From Propionibacteriaceae bacterium (GTDB lineage Bacteria; Actinomycetota; Actinomycetes; Propionibacteriales; Propionibacteriaceae), in contig PMLO01000014.1 of the NCBI GenBank assembly GCA_003158895.1, positions 1 to 5,565 of the forward strand: a DNA stretch of 5,565 nucleotides. The letters are read 5' to 3'. The notes below the pieces were generated by a model. The model saw only the letters and a program-made list of their open reading frames with translations. It did not search any database and was not told the DNA's origin. This document shows positions 1 to 5,565 of this stretch, one piece after another. Position 1 is the stretch's first letter; each line of letters begins with the position of its first letter. The translations under genes and the position numbers were made by a program.

Positions 1-71
1 AATCTATTCTCAGCAGGGGTTTTGGATCGTCAACAGCAACGAATCTTTCCCTGAGAGGAGCCCCGCACCAG
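1..71. other. Window edge, no gene recognised
   Basis: This short stretch lies downstream of the lipoprotein stop codon. No reading frame here could be tied to a product. One short inverted pair, CCCTGA at 49-54 and TCAGGG at 72-77, overlaps the lipoprotein stop, but it is only 6 bp with a 17-nt loop and no T-run, so I do not call it a terminator. Confidence 0.5.
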
Positions 72-704
72 TCAGGGCTTGTAGATCACCTGTGTGCCGT
101 TCTCGTCGCACTGGCCGCCGTAGAACTCCTTCGGGATCGTCGAGGTCCACCCGGCATGTCGAATGTCCGAGCAGACGGGTTCGGACTGCCCCCCGATGAC
201 GACTCCCCACTTCCCGGCGATCTTGCCCCACAGGATCGTGGCCCCACCGCCGGCGCAGTTGGGCTCCCCTACGCCGAACTCCCCACCGTCGATGAGGTCC
301 GCGACGCGATAGCCCGACACGGTGAGTACCCCGCAGTCGTTGCCGTCCCCCGCACTGATGCGGTACTCCTTCTGTGCGAGTTCCAGCTGGCCCACCAGGA
401 AGGTCTTGGCGTCGCTCGCGAGCCATGCCGTGGCGTTGATCTGGGCTGCCGTCGAGAACTTGACACTGTTCCCGGCGAGGTCCACGACCGTGCCCACCGA
501 CGTCGACATTGTTGCCGTCGCCTTGCTCGTTGTCGCGTTGGGGAGCGTGGCGGCGGTCGTCGGAGCCTTGGAGGGCGAAGGCGCCGCGGGTACCGAGGCC
601 GGGCTCAGAGAGGTCGCGGGCACCGTAGAACCTGCGCTCGGCGTCGGCGCGCACGCAGCGGCCAGCAGGGCCAGTGCAACGAGAGAGAGGGGGCGAAATC
701 TCAT
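72..704 (-). CDS. Secreted lipoprotein of unknown function, 210 aa
   Basis: The product is probably exported and lipid-anchored on the outer face of the membrane; its function is unknown. Residues 1-18 form a lipoprotein signal peptide: MRFR, a hydrophobic run, then a lipobox ending LAAAC with the modified Cys at 18. Residues 19-70 are a low-complexity Ala/Ser/Thr/Pro linker, as expected for a tether to the cell surface. Residues 71-210 form a compact domain with four cysteines (124, 150, 178, 199), enough for two disulfides, a Gly/Trp-rich strand segment near 158-170 (LWGKIAGKWG) and a C-terminal signature TIPKEFYGG. I chose ATG 704-702 because the signal peptide starts there; the frame stays open further upstream, but that part reads like random sequence. 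The best Shine-Dalgarno candidate (AGGGA, plus-strand 718-722) is 13 nt away, which is long. It is transcribed away from the exporter operon. A broken relative lies just upstream. Confidence 0.85.
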   Translation of the reverse strand: MRFRPLSLVALALLAAACAPTPSAGSTVPATSLSPASVPAAPSPSKAPTTAATLPNATTSKATATMSTSVGTVVDLAGNSVKFSTAAQINATAWLASDAKTFLVGQLELAQKEYRISAGDGNDCGVLTVSGYRVADLIDGGEFGVGEPNCAGGGATILWGKIAGKWGVVIGGQSEPVCSDIRHAGWTSTIPKEFYGGQCDENGTQVIYKP

Positions 705-718
705 ACGAATATTGTTGT

Positions 719-728
719 CCCTGCAGGG
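719..728. repeat. Perfect 10-bp palindrome over the lipoprotein leader
   Basis: CCCTGCAGGG is a perfect palindrome lying 15 bp upstream of the lipoprotein start. It overlaps the only Shine-Dalgarno candidate of that gene, so it could be a repressor site or a small structure affecting translation. It may also be chance in GC-rich DNA; the role is inferred only from position. Confidence 0.3.
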
Positions 729-733
729 GTCCC

Positions 734-748
734 GCGGGCCGGGCCCGC
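734..748 (-). terminator. Possible hairpin between remnant and lipoprotein gene
   Basis: GCGGGC (734-739) and GCCCGC (743-748) can form a 6-bp all-G/C stem with a 3-nt loop. On the minus strand this follows the stop codon of the broken lipoprotein copy by 17 nt and precedes the intact lipoprotein gene. It may be the old terminator of the upstream copy. There is no T-run, and such stems occur by chance at this GC content, so confidence is low. Confidence 0.3.
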
Positions 749-765
749 AAGCCGTCCCGGCGACC

Positions 766-973
766 TCAGGGCTTGAACTCGACGTCCGCCCCCTTGGCAT
801 CTCTACAGGTGCCGCCGAAGAACTCTTTCGGGATGGTGGTCTTCCAGCACCCGTTGAGCACGATCGAGGCGCACCTGTCGCCCGCCCCTGGAAGCCAGCC
901 ACGGGGATGCGAGCAGTTTCGCGGCGTAATCCTTGCCTGAGCAGTGATCCTGCACTGTGGAATGCTGGTGTTC
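766..973 (-). pseudogene. Truncated, frameshifted relative of the lipoprotein gene
   Basis: The last codons of this minus-strand stretch read TTIPKEFFGGTC, then end in VEFKP and a stop at 768-766. They match the intact lipoprotein's end (STIPKEFYGGQC ... VIYKP): about 13 of 24 residues are identical, with one gap. Further upstream this frame loses sense, but another frame reads HCSGKDYAAKLLASPW. The two frames join smoothly if one copy of a tandem AGCC (plus-strand 893-896 and 897-900) is removed, giving ASPWLPGAGDRC. This suggests a 4-bp duplication that broke the gene. The restored frame then meets a TAG (plus-strand 974-976), and no signal peptide or plausible start is found upstream. I read it as a tandem duplicate that lost its 5' part, perhaps when the exporter operon came to lie next to it. 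A functional short peptide is unlikely: the only in-frame start in the 3' part is a GTG at 861-859. Confidence 0.6.
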
Positions 974-1052
974 CTATTCCTGAGACCGCACCACCCCCAG
1001 CGCTCGACCCTGAGCCGACATGTCCCGACAACCGGTGAATCCTCCGGGAGGA

Positions 1053-1089
1053 AACCCTGATGTCAGGTTCATAGGCTGCTCATAGGGTT
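1053..1089 (+). promoter_or_regulatory. Operator-like cluster upstream of exporter operon
   Basis: Three nested signals sit 34-70 bp before the ATPase start. CCTGA-TG-TCAGG (1056-1067) is a palindrome with perfect 5-bp arms. TCATAGG occurs at 1069-1075 and again at 1080-1086, a direct repeat with an 11-bp period that puts both copies on the same face of the helix, as for dimeric response regulators. AACCCT (1053-1058) and AGGGTT (1084-1089) enclose the whole. TAGGGT (1083-1088) could serve as a weak -10, but no good -35 was seen. The regulator is not encoded in the window. Confidence 0.4.
1060..1074 (+). CDS. Possible 4-codon leader ORF (MSGS)
   Basis: ATG TCA GGT TCA TAG is preceded by GGAGG (1047-1051) with an ideal 8-nt spacer, and it lies 48 nt before the ATPase start. 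If transcription begins upstream of 1047, this tiny ORF would be translated as a leader. It overlaps the operator-like repeats, so if the promoter lies there it would not be in the mRNA at all. So short an ORF can easily occur by chance. Confidence 0.15.
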   Translation: MSGS

Positions 1090-1122
1090 GGCGTCGCAGC
1101 ACACACCTCGAGGAGAACCCCC

Positions 1123-1848
1123 ATGGCCGTCACCGCCGTCGACACCCCCCACGCACCGACACAGGGGCGAGCGGCTGTCCGTACAGAACATTTGACAAAG
1201 ATCTACGGCAAGGGCGAAGCGACCGTCCACGCGCTCGACCGGGTGACGCTCGAGATCTTCGCCGGGCAGTTCACCGCGATCATGGGCCAGTCAGGGTCCG
1301 GCAAGTCGACGCTGCTGCACTGCATCGCAGGCCTGGACTCACCGTCCGGGGGCCGGGTGTGGATCGGGGACACCGAGATCACCGCACTCGCCGACAAGCC
1401 GCTCACGCTCGTACGTCGCGAGGCCGTCGGCTTCGTCTTCCAGTCGTTCAACCTGTTGCCGACGCTCGACGCGAAGGACAACATCCTGCTGCCGCTCAAG
1501 CTGGCGGGGAAGAAGCCTGACCAGGAGTGGTACGACCAGGTCGTCGACGTCCTCGCGCTGCGCGACAGGCTCACGCACCGGCCGTCCGAGCTGTCCGGCG
1601 GCCAGCAGCAGCGCGTCGCCGTCGCCCGCGCCATGATCACCAAGCCGACCGTGATCTTCGCCGACGAGCCCACCGGGGCGCTCGACTCGGCCTCAGGCCT
1701 CGCGTTGCTGCAGTTCCTCCGTCACAGCGTCGACAAGCTGGGCCAGACCGTGGTCATGGTCACCCATGACGCGCAGGCGGCATCCTTTGCCGACCGTACG
1801 ATCCGGCTCGCCGACGGCCACGTCGTCGCCGACCAGCGGAGGAAGTGA
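1123..1848 (+). CDS. ABC exporter ATP-binding subunit (MacB/LolD type)
   Basis: This 241-residue cytoplasmic ATPase hydrolyses ATP to drive the permease encoded next to it. All nucleotide-binding motifs are present: Walker A GQSGSGKST at 55-63, Q-loop Gln107 in FVFQSFNLLP, signature LSGGQQQR at 157-164, Walker B VIFADEP at 177-183, D-loop GALD at 185-188, and switch His215 in VTHD. The VFQSFNLLP stretch and the TGALDS ending of Walker B are typical of the MacB/LolD/FtsE branch, which pairs with FtsX-fold permeases. Length is usual for the family; residues 1-16 are a variable extension. The start is well supported by GAGGAG at 1110-1115, 7 nt before ATG. Its stop overlaps the permease start, so the pair is one translationally coupled operon. 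The substrate is unknown: the family includes exporters of peptides, drugs and lipoproteins. Confidence 0.96.
   Translation: MAVTAVDTPHAPTQGRAAVRTEHLTKIYGKGEATVHALDRVTLEIFAGQFTAIMGQSGSGKSTLLHCIAGLDSPSGGRVWIGDTEITALADKPLTLVRREAVGFVFQSFNLLPTLDAKDNILLPLKLAGKKPDQEWYDQVVDVLALRDRLTHRPSELSGGQQQRVAVARAMITKPTVIFADEPTGALDSASGLALLQFLRHSVDKLGQTVVMVTHDAQAASFADRTIRLADGHVVADQRRK
1838..1842 (+). promoter_or_regulatory. Ribosome binding site deciding the permease start
   Basis: GGAGG lies inside the last codons of the ATPase gene. It is 5 nt before ATG 1848 but only 2 nt before the in-frame GTG at 1845, so ATG 1848 is the better start. The GTG would add a single residue. Confidence 0.7.
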
Positions 1849-4301
1849 TGCTGCGCGAGCCCCGCAGGCTCATCGCCTCCATCATCGCCATCGCGGTCGG
1901 CGTCGCCTTCGCCGCCGCGACGTTCTTCCTGTCCGCCTCGCTCGAGAAGAGCATCAACGCACAGCTGGCCGGACCCGCCGAGGGCGCATCGCTTGTGGTG
2001 TCCATGAATATGTCCGGTGGTCAGATGGTCCCCCCGACCGTCGTGGCGAAGGCGAAGCAGCTTCCTGGGGTCAGCCGTGTACGCGCCGAGGGCTACTCCT
2101 CCCTGCAGGAGAAGACAGCGAAAGGCTCACAGCCGATCATGCTGCGTCAGACCCCCTCCGAGTCCGACACGACGTTCACGTCAGGACACGTTCCCACGGT
2201 TGCAGGAGAAATCGCCCTGTCGCAGGTGCTGGCGGACCAGCGCAAGCTGGCACTCGGAGCGGCGATCCAGTGCGTGGACGCCTCGGACCAGTCCAAGACC
2301 AGGACGTTCACGGTCGTCGGGATCTTCACGCCCGGCAAGGAGTACAACGATCCCAAGGGGATCTTCGCCATCGTCATACCGGAGGACCTCTTCTGGGGGC
2401 AGGGCGATCAAGCCGGCTACTTGTACGCGTACGTGTTCGGTGGCGACCCGTCCAGTCTGAAGACAGCTGTCTCGGCCATGTCCGAGGTCAAGGCCGCCGG
2501 CCTGACAGTCCAGACGGGGACGGAGTTCCTGGACGAGCAGCGCCAGGTTGTCAAGCAGACCCTCGCTCTCATCACGAACTTCCTGCTCGGCTTCGCAGCA
2601 GTGGCACTGTTCGTCGGAGCCCTCGTCATCGCGAACACGTTCTCGATCCTCGTGGCGCAGCGCTCGCGCCAGCTTGCGCTACTGCGCTGCGTCGGTGCCG
2701 TACGGAGCCAAGTGTTCCGTACCGTCATCGGCGAGGCGTTGCTCATGGGCGTCATCGGTGGAGTCGCCGGCGTCATCGGTGGCGGCCTCTTCGCCTTCGT
2801 CGTCGTACAGATCGGCAAGGCGGCGAGCTGGGGTCTCAACGACTTCGCCATCACCCCCACCGCGATCCTCGTACCCCTCGGCATCGCCGTCGCCATCACG
2901 CTGTTCGCGGCGTTCCGCCCAGCCTTGCGCGCGACCCGCGTCTCACCCCTCGCGGCGCTGCAGCCTCAGCTCGAGCCGGTCACGGGCCGGCGTGCCAGCC
3001 TGCCCGTACTGGTCGCGGGTGCGGTGCTGACGGCGGCCGGCATCGGCGGCCTCCTCTATGGCGCCATCAAGCCTCGCTGGACCTCGGACACCAATACGAG
3101 CTTCGTCGTCATCGGCATCGTCGGTGGGTTCGCCGGCATCGTCGGCATCCTCATGCTCGGAACGGTCATCGTGCCTGCGCTCGCCCGGCTGGTCGGCATG
3201 ATCCCGACCCGGCTCGGTGGCGTACCGGGGCGGCTCGCCGCGGAGAACAGCCGTCGGAACCCGAAGCGCGCCACGGCGACAGCCAGCGCCCTGCTGATCG
3301 GTATCACGCTCATCTCGATGGCGACCGTCGGCGCCTCCACCGCCAACGCCACCGAGCAGCGGGCGCTGGACCGGAAGTTCCCGTCCGACCTCACGGTGCT
3401 TGCCGACGGGGGAATCTCCACGTCTGTGCTGCAGCGGATCCGTCAGGTGTCCGTCGTCTCGGCGGCGGAGATCGTCGGGATGAGCGGCGCGCAGATCAAC
3501 GGCGGTACTGAAACGGCGACGATTCTTGGGATGGACTCCAACGTACGTGACGTGCTCCGCTACCCGGCGTACGTTGACGGGCTCGCCGACGACACGGTCA
3601 TCGTGCCCGCCCAGATGAAGATCGCGGCTGGGTCCCTTGTCACCCTCGTGGGTGACAAGGGCACCGTGTCGCTTCGCGCGGTCGTACTGAGCGCCTCGCC
3701 GGAGTCGCCGGTGGTCACCTTGACGACGCTGAACCGGATCGACAGCTACGTCGAGCGGCAGGCGTGGGTGAAGCTCACCGACACGAGCGACCCGAACATC
3801 AAGATCGAGACGTTGTCGTCCGAGCTTCAGGACGTCCCTGGGGTCCAGCTCACAGGTGGGGTTCAGGAGCGTCAGGGGATCCAGCAGATCCTCAACATCG
3901 TGCTGGGTGTCGTGATCGGGCTCCTCGGCGCCTCCGTGCTGGTCGCGATCGTGGGCATCTCGAACACGTTGTCGTTGTCGGTTCTGGAACGCACGCGCGA
4001 GTCGGCGCTGCTGCGAGCCCTGGGGCTCACTCGCCCGCAGCTGCGCGCGATGTTCGGGGTCGAGGCGATGGTGCTCGCGGGCGTCGGCGTACTGCTCGGC
4101 ATCGCTCTCGGGATCGGCTTCGGCATCGCGGGCAGCTTCGCACTGCTGAACAAGTCCATCTCCGAGGTTGTGGTCGAGATCCCCTGGTTGTACCTGGTGG
4201 GGATCCTGGCGTTCGGCCTCGGGGCGGGCTGGCTCGCGTCCGTCCTGCCGTCGATCAGGGCCGGCAAGGTGCAGCCCGCCAGCGCTCTGGCCGCCGAGTA
4301 G
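1848..4301 (+). CDS. FtsX-like ABC transporter permease, two MacB repeats
   Basis: This 817-residue membrane protein is the transmembrane partner of the ATPase just upstream; the genes overlap by one base (TGATG). Numbering here counts from the optional GTG at 1845, so subtract one for the ATG. About ten membrane segments are visible: 10-31, 243-266, 293-322, 338-358, 386-407, 420-446, 479-497, 682-706, 738-765 and 780-803. They form two repeats, each with one helix, a large outer domain (about 32-240 and 498-680) and a three-helix FtsX core, joined by two extra helices. The FtsX cores carry the matching segments NTFSILVAQRSRQLALLR (264-281) and NTLSLSVLERTRESALLR (707-724), each followed by a G-A/L-x-R turn that contacts the ATPase in this family. 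The cytoplasmic start is very short (MLREPRR) and lacks the usual lead-in before helix 1. This architecture belongs to MacB-type mechanotransmission exporters; the substrate cannot be inferred. Confidence 0.95.
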   Translation: MLREPRRLIASIIAIAVGVAFAAATFFLSASLEKSINAQLAGPAEGASLVVSMNMSGGQMVPPTVVAKAKQLPGVSRVRAEGYSSLQEKTAKGSQPIMLRQTPSESDTTFTSGHVPTVAGEIALSQVLADQRKLALGAAIQCVDASDQSKTRTFTVVGIFTPGKEYNDPKGIFAIVIPEDLFWGQGDQAGYLYAYVFGGDPSSLKTAVSAMSEVKAAGLTVQTGTEFLDEQRQVVKQTLALITNFLLGFAAVALFVGALVIANTFSILVAQRSRQLALLRCVGAVRSQVFRTVIGEALLMGVIGGVAGVIGGGLFAFVVVQIGKAASWGLNDFAITPTAILVPLGIAVAITLFAAFRPALRATRVSPLAALQPQLEPVTGRRASLPVLVAGAVLTAAGIGGLLYGAIKPRWTSDTNTSFVVIGIVGGFAGIVGILMLGTVIVPALARLVGMIPTRLGGVPGRLAAENSRRNPKRATATASALLIGITLISMATVGASTANATEQRALDRKFPSDLTVLADGGISTSVLQRIRQVSVVSAAEIVGMSGAQINGGTETATILGMDSNVRDVLRYPAYVDGLADDTVIVPAQMKIAAGSLVTLVGDKGTVSLRAVVLSASPESPVVTLTTLNRIDSYVERQAWVKLTDTSDPNIKIETLSSELQDVPGVQLTGGVQERQGIQQILNIVLGVVIGLLGASVLVAIVGISNTLSLSVLERTRESALLRALGLTRPQLRAMFGVEAMVLAGVGVLLGIALGIGFGIAGSFALLNKSISEVVVEIPWLYLVGILAFGLGAGWLASVLPSIRAGKVQPASALAAE
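3634..3661 (+). repeat. Perfect 12-bp hairpin inside the permease gene
   Basis: CCCTTGTCACCC (3634-3645) and GGGTGACAAGGG (3650-3661) are exact reverse complements separated by TCGT. In mRNA this is a 12-bp stem with a tetraloop, in the part coding for the second outer domain (about residues 597-606, SLVTLVGDKG). A perfect stem this long is rare by chance in 5.5 kb. It could slow translation, set an RNA cleavage site or bind a protein; the function is not shown by the sequence. Confidence 0.75.
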
Positions 4302-4319
4302 CCGATCCTTGGCCCATAT

Positions 4320-4357
4320 GTCGACCGGACGGGCATCTGGATGCCTGTCCTGTCGAC
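4320..4357 (+). terminator. Strong hairpin after the exporter operon
   Basis: Arm 4320-4336 (GTCGACCGGACGGGCAT) pairs with 4341-4357 (ATGCCTGTCCTGTCGAC) around a CTGG tetraloop: 17 bp with one C-T mismatch and one position that would be G-U in RNA. It begins 19 nt after the permease stop. The lack of a T-run is common in actinobacterial terminators. It may also act as an mRNA-stabilising 3' end. Confidence 0.6.
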
Positions 4358-4375
4358 GAAATGCCTGTCCGGTCG
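4322..4375 (+). repeat. Three-armed repeat with competing pairings
   Basis: ATGCCTGTCC occurs twice, at 4341-4350 and 4361-4370. The upstream arm 4322-4336 can pair with either. Pairing with the far copy (4361-4375, ending GGTCG) covers 15 bp with no mismatch except one G-U, but across a 24-nt loop. The near copy has a mismatch but a tight loop. The two folds exclude each other, so this could be a switchable 3' structure, a tandem protein-binding site, or a small repeat that has spread. Confidence 0.55.
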
Positions 4376-4390
4376 CCTGGGTACGCTCCG

Positions 4391-4412
4391 GCCCGTTGCC
4401 GCACGTACGGGC
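4391..4412 (+). repeat. Short inverted repeat before the ribonuclease-like gene
   Basis: GCCCGT (4391-4396) and ACGGGC (4407-4412) are exact inverted arms with a 10-nt spacer, ending 23 bp before the next start codon. This could be an operator or a leader stem. No clear promoter boxes were found nearby, and 6-bp arms are weak evidence. Confidence 0.25.
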
Positions 4413-4435
4413 CCTGTCGGTGCCATCGTGAAGAC

Positions 4436-5565
4436 ATGGCTGCACTGTCGCTGACATTTCTGGGTGCCGCAGGCACCGTCACGGGCTCCAAATACCTGGT
4501 CGATCTTCCCGGGAGGCGGATCCTCGTCGACGCGGGGATGTTCCAGGGCGAGAAGGAATGGCGGGAGATGAACTGGGCGGACTTCCCTGTACCGCCCAGC
4601 TCGATCGACGGGATCGTCCTCACGCACGCCCATGCCGACCACTGCGGCTACCTCCCGGCGCTTGTCAGGGACGGCTTCGCAGGACCCATCTGGTGCACGT
4701 ACGGGACGGCCAAGCTCGCCGCGATCGTCCTCATGGACGCCGGGCACCTCCAGGAGAAGGAGGCCCAGTACGCGCAGGAAGGCGGCTACTCGAAGCACGA
4801 GAACCCGCTCCCGCTGTACACGGTCGCCGACGTCGAGAAGACCACCCCGTTGTTCAAGGTCGTCCCGTTCGACACGAACGTCGACCTCGGTGCCGGCATC
4901 GCGATCCGCATGACCCGCGCTGGTCACATCCTCGGGTCCGCGTCCGCGACGCTCTCCACGCCCGAGGGCTCGGTGCTCTTCTCCGGCGACCTCGGCCGGA
5001 TCGACCATCCCGTGCTCCGGCCTCGCGACACACCGCCGGGCTCGCCGTTCGTACTCATCGAGTCGACGTACGGCGACCGCGAACATCCCGACCCCACCAA
5101 GGGCGCCGAGCACGAGGCGATGGCCGACGCCATTCGTCGTACGATCGGGCGCGGCGGATCAGTGCTCATCCCCGCCTTCGCCATCGACCGTACGGAGATC
5201 GTCCTCAAGGCGCTCACCGAGCTGCGCGAGGCAGGCAGGATCCCGCACGACGTACCGATCTATGTGAACAGCCCCATGGCGGTCGCGGCGCTGGCCGTCT
5301 ATCGCGAGGCCGAGGGCCGCGGCGAGCTGCGCGACGACATCCAGCCCGAGGACTTCTTCAACCTGCCGAACCTGCGCGAGATCACCGACGCGGAGGACTC
5401 GAAAGCCCTGAACCATCCCGACCATCCGAGCATCGTCATCAGCTCGTCCGGCATGGCGACCGGCGGCCGTGTGCTCCACCACCTCGAGGCGATGCTGCCC
5501 GACCAGCGCAACTGCGTGATATTCACCGGCTACCAGGGCGTCGGTACGCGCGGTCGCACACTGCT
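4436..5565 (+). CDS. Beta-CASP metallo-beta-lactamase-fold ribonuclease-like protein (3' partial)
   Basis: The frame is open from ATG 4436 to the window end, giving 376 residues with no stop. The family (COG1236/Ysh1-like, related to Thermus TTHA0252 and to the CPSF-73 fold) comprises cytoplasmic zinc-dependent RNA nucleases. Visible motifs are the start FLGAAGTVTGSKYLV (8-22), motif 2 HAHADH at 64-69, motif 3 His164 in AGHILGSAS, motif 4 Asp185 in FSGDLGR, and beta-CASP motif A Glu209 in ESTYG. The beta-CASP insert then runs through IPAFAIDRT, VNSPMA and SSSGMATGGR to GYQGVGTRGR. The sequence stops before motifs B and C and the RNA-specificity tail, so roughly 80-90 residues are missing compared with the usual length of about 450. 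Upstream ribosome binding is weak (GAAG at 4430-4433, 2 nt away), but no other in-frame start exists nearby. A hairpin separates it from the exporter operon, so it is probably its own unit. Confidence 0.93.
   Translation, partial: MAALSLTFLGAAGTVTGSKYLVDLPGRRILVDAGMFQGEKEWREMNWADFPVPPSSIDGIVLTHAHADHCGYLPALVRDGFAGPIWCTYGTAKLAAIVLMDAGHLQEKEAQYAQEGGYSKHENPLPLYTVADVEKTTPLFKVVPFDTNVDLGAGIAIRMTRAGHILGSASATLSTPEGSVLFSGDLGRIDHPVLRPRDTPPGSPFVLIESTYGDREHPDPTKGAEHEAMADAIRRTIGRGGSVLIPAFAIDRTEIVLKALTELREAGRIPHDVPIYVNSPMAVAALAVYREAEGRGELRDDIQPEDFFNLPNLREITDAEDSKALNHPDHPSIVISSSGMATGGRVLHHLEAMLPDQRNCVIFTGYQGVGTRGRTL

Noticed and set aside
49..77. CCCTGA/TCAGGG inverted pair as a terminator of the lipoprotein gene
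   Set aside because: Only 6 bp with a 17-nt loop, overlapping the stop codon and lacking a T-run.
705..1031. N-terminal extension of the lipoprotein frame to a TTG near 1031, giving 319 residues
   Set aside because: The added residues are Arg/Ser/Gly/Pro-rich with no domain character, while ATG 704 starts a textbook lipoprotein signal peptide. Part of the stretch is better explained as the broken copy in other frames.
322..1038. Plus-strand ORF of 238 codons antisense to the lipoprotein
   Set aside because: Its Ala/Val/Arg-rich composition is what the opposite strand of a GC-rich gene gives. There is no ribosome site, and the minus-strand frame has clear features.
2750..2781. Direct repeat GTCATCGGTGG in the permease gene
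   Set aside because: It encodes a VIGG...VIGG glycine-rich helix repeat within a membrane segment, so protein constraint explains it.
1766..3511. Long alternative frame (581 codons) inside the permease gene
   Set aside because: It is very rich in Arg, His, Gly and Pro with no membrane segments or motifs. The overlapping frame encodes an unmistakable FtsX-type permease.
2943..5113. Long minus-strand ORFs opposite the permease and the ribonuclease-like gene
   Set aside because: These are Arg/Asp/His-rich frame shadows, typical of high-GC DNA opposite real genes, and have no recognisable motif.
1123..5565. A novel defence or multi-gene system formed by the exporter and the nuclease-like gene
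   Set aside because: The nuclease-like protein belongs to a widespread housekeeping family, and a hairpin and a 134-bp gap separate it from the operon. Nothing in the sequence links them functionally.

Overview
The window is high-GC DNA with dense coding on the plus strand. It has Shine-Dalgarno sites of the GGAGG type, overlapping stop and start codons, a short-tailed lipoprotein, and a two-gene MacB/FtsX-type exporter. Together these suggest a high-GC Gram-positive actinobacterium. A marked taste for GTAC/CGTAC in coding sequence would fit something near Propionibacteriales/Nocardioidaceae, but that placement is an impression and was not tested.

Layout. Positions 1-71 hold no supportable gene. 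A 210-residue secreted lipoprotein of unknown function lies on the minus strand (704 to 72). Upstream of it on the same strand is a decayed, 5'-truncated relative (about 973 to 766). This keeps the family's C-terminal signature but appears broken by a 4-bp tandem duplication and a stop codon. Two palindromes sit between them. From about 1041 to 1110 is the divergent control region, with a palindrome, an 11-bp-spaced direct repeat and a possible 4-codon leader ORF. Then comes an exporter operon: an ATP-binding subunit (1123-1848) translationally coupled to an 817-residue, ten-helix permease (1848-4301). A strong hairpin with a spare third arm follows the operon (4320-4375). The window ends inside an unrelated beta-CASP metallo-beta-lactamase-fold ribonuclease-like gene (4436 to beyond 5565), cut off before its last motifs.

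How the genes fit together. The ATPase and permease should form one membrane complex of the MacB mechanotransmission type, which moves or extracts a substrate at the outer face of the membrane; the substrate cannot be read from sequence. The lipoprotein faces the same compartment and is transcribed away from the operon, so a functional link is possible but unproven. The ribonuclease-like gene looks like an independent unit. I saw no CRISPR array, tRNA, rRNA, insertion sequence or phage gene, and no convincing new multi-gene system. The most unusual items are the broken lipoprotein copy, a perfect 12-bp hairpin inside the permease gene, the operator-like cluster, and the three-armed repeat after the operon.
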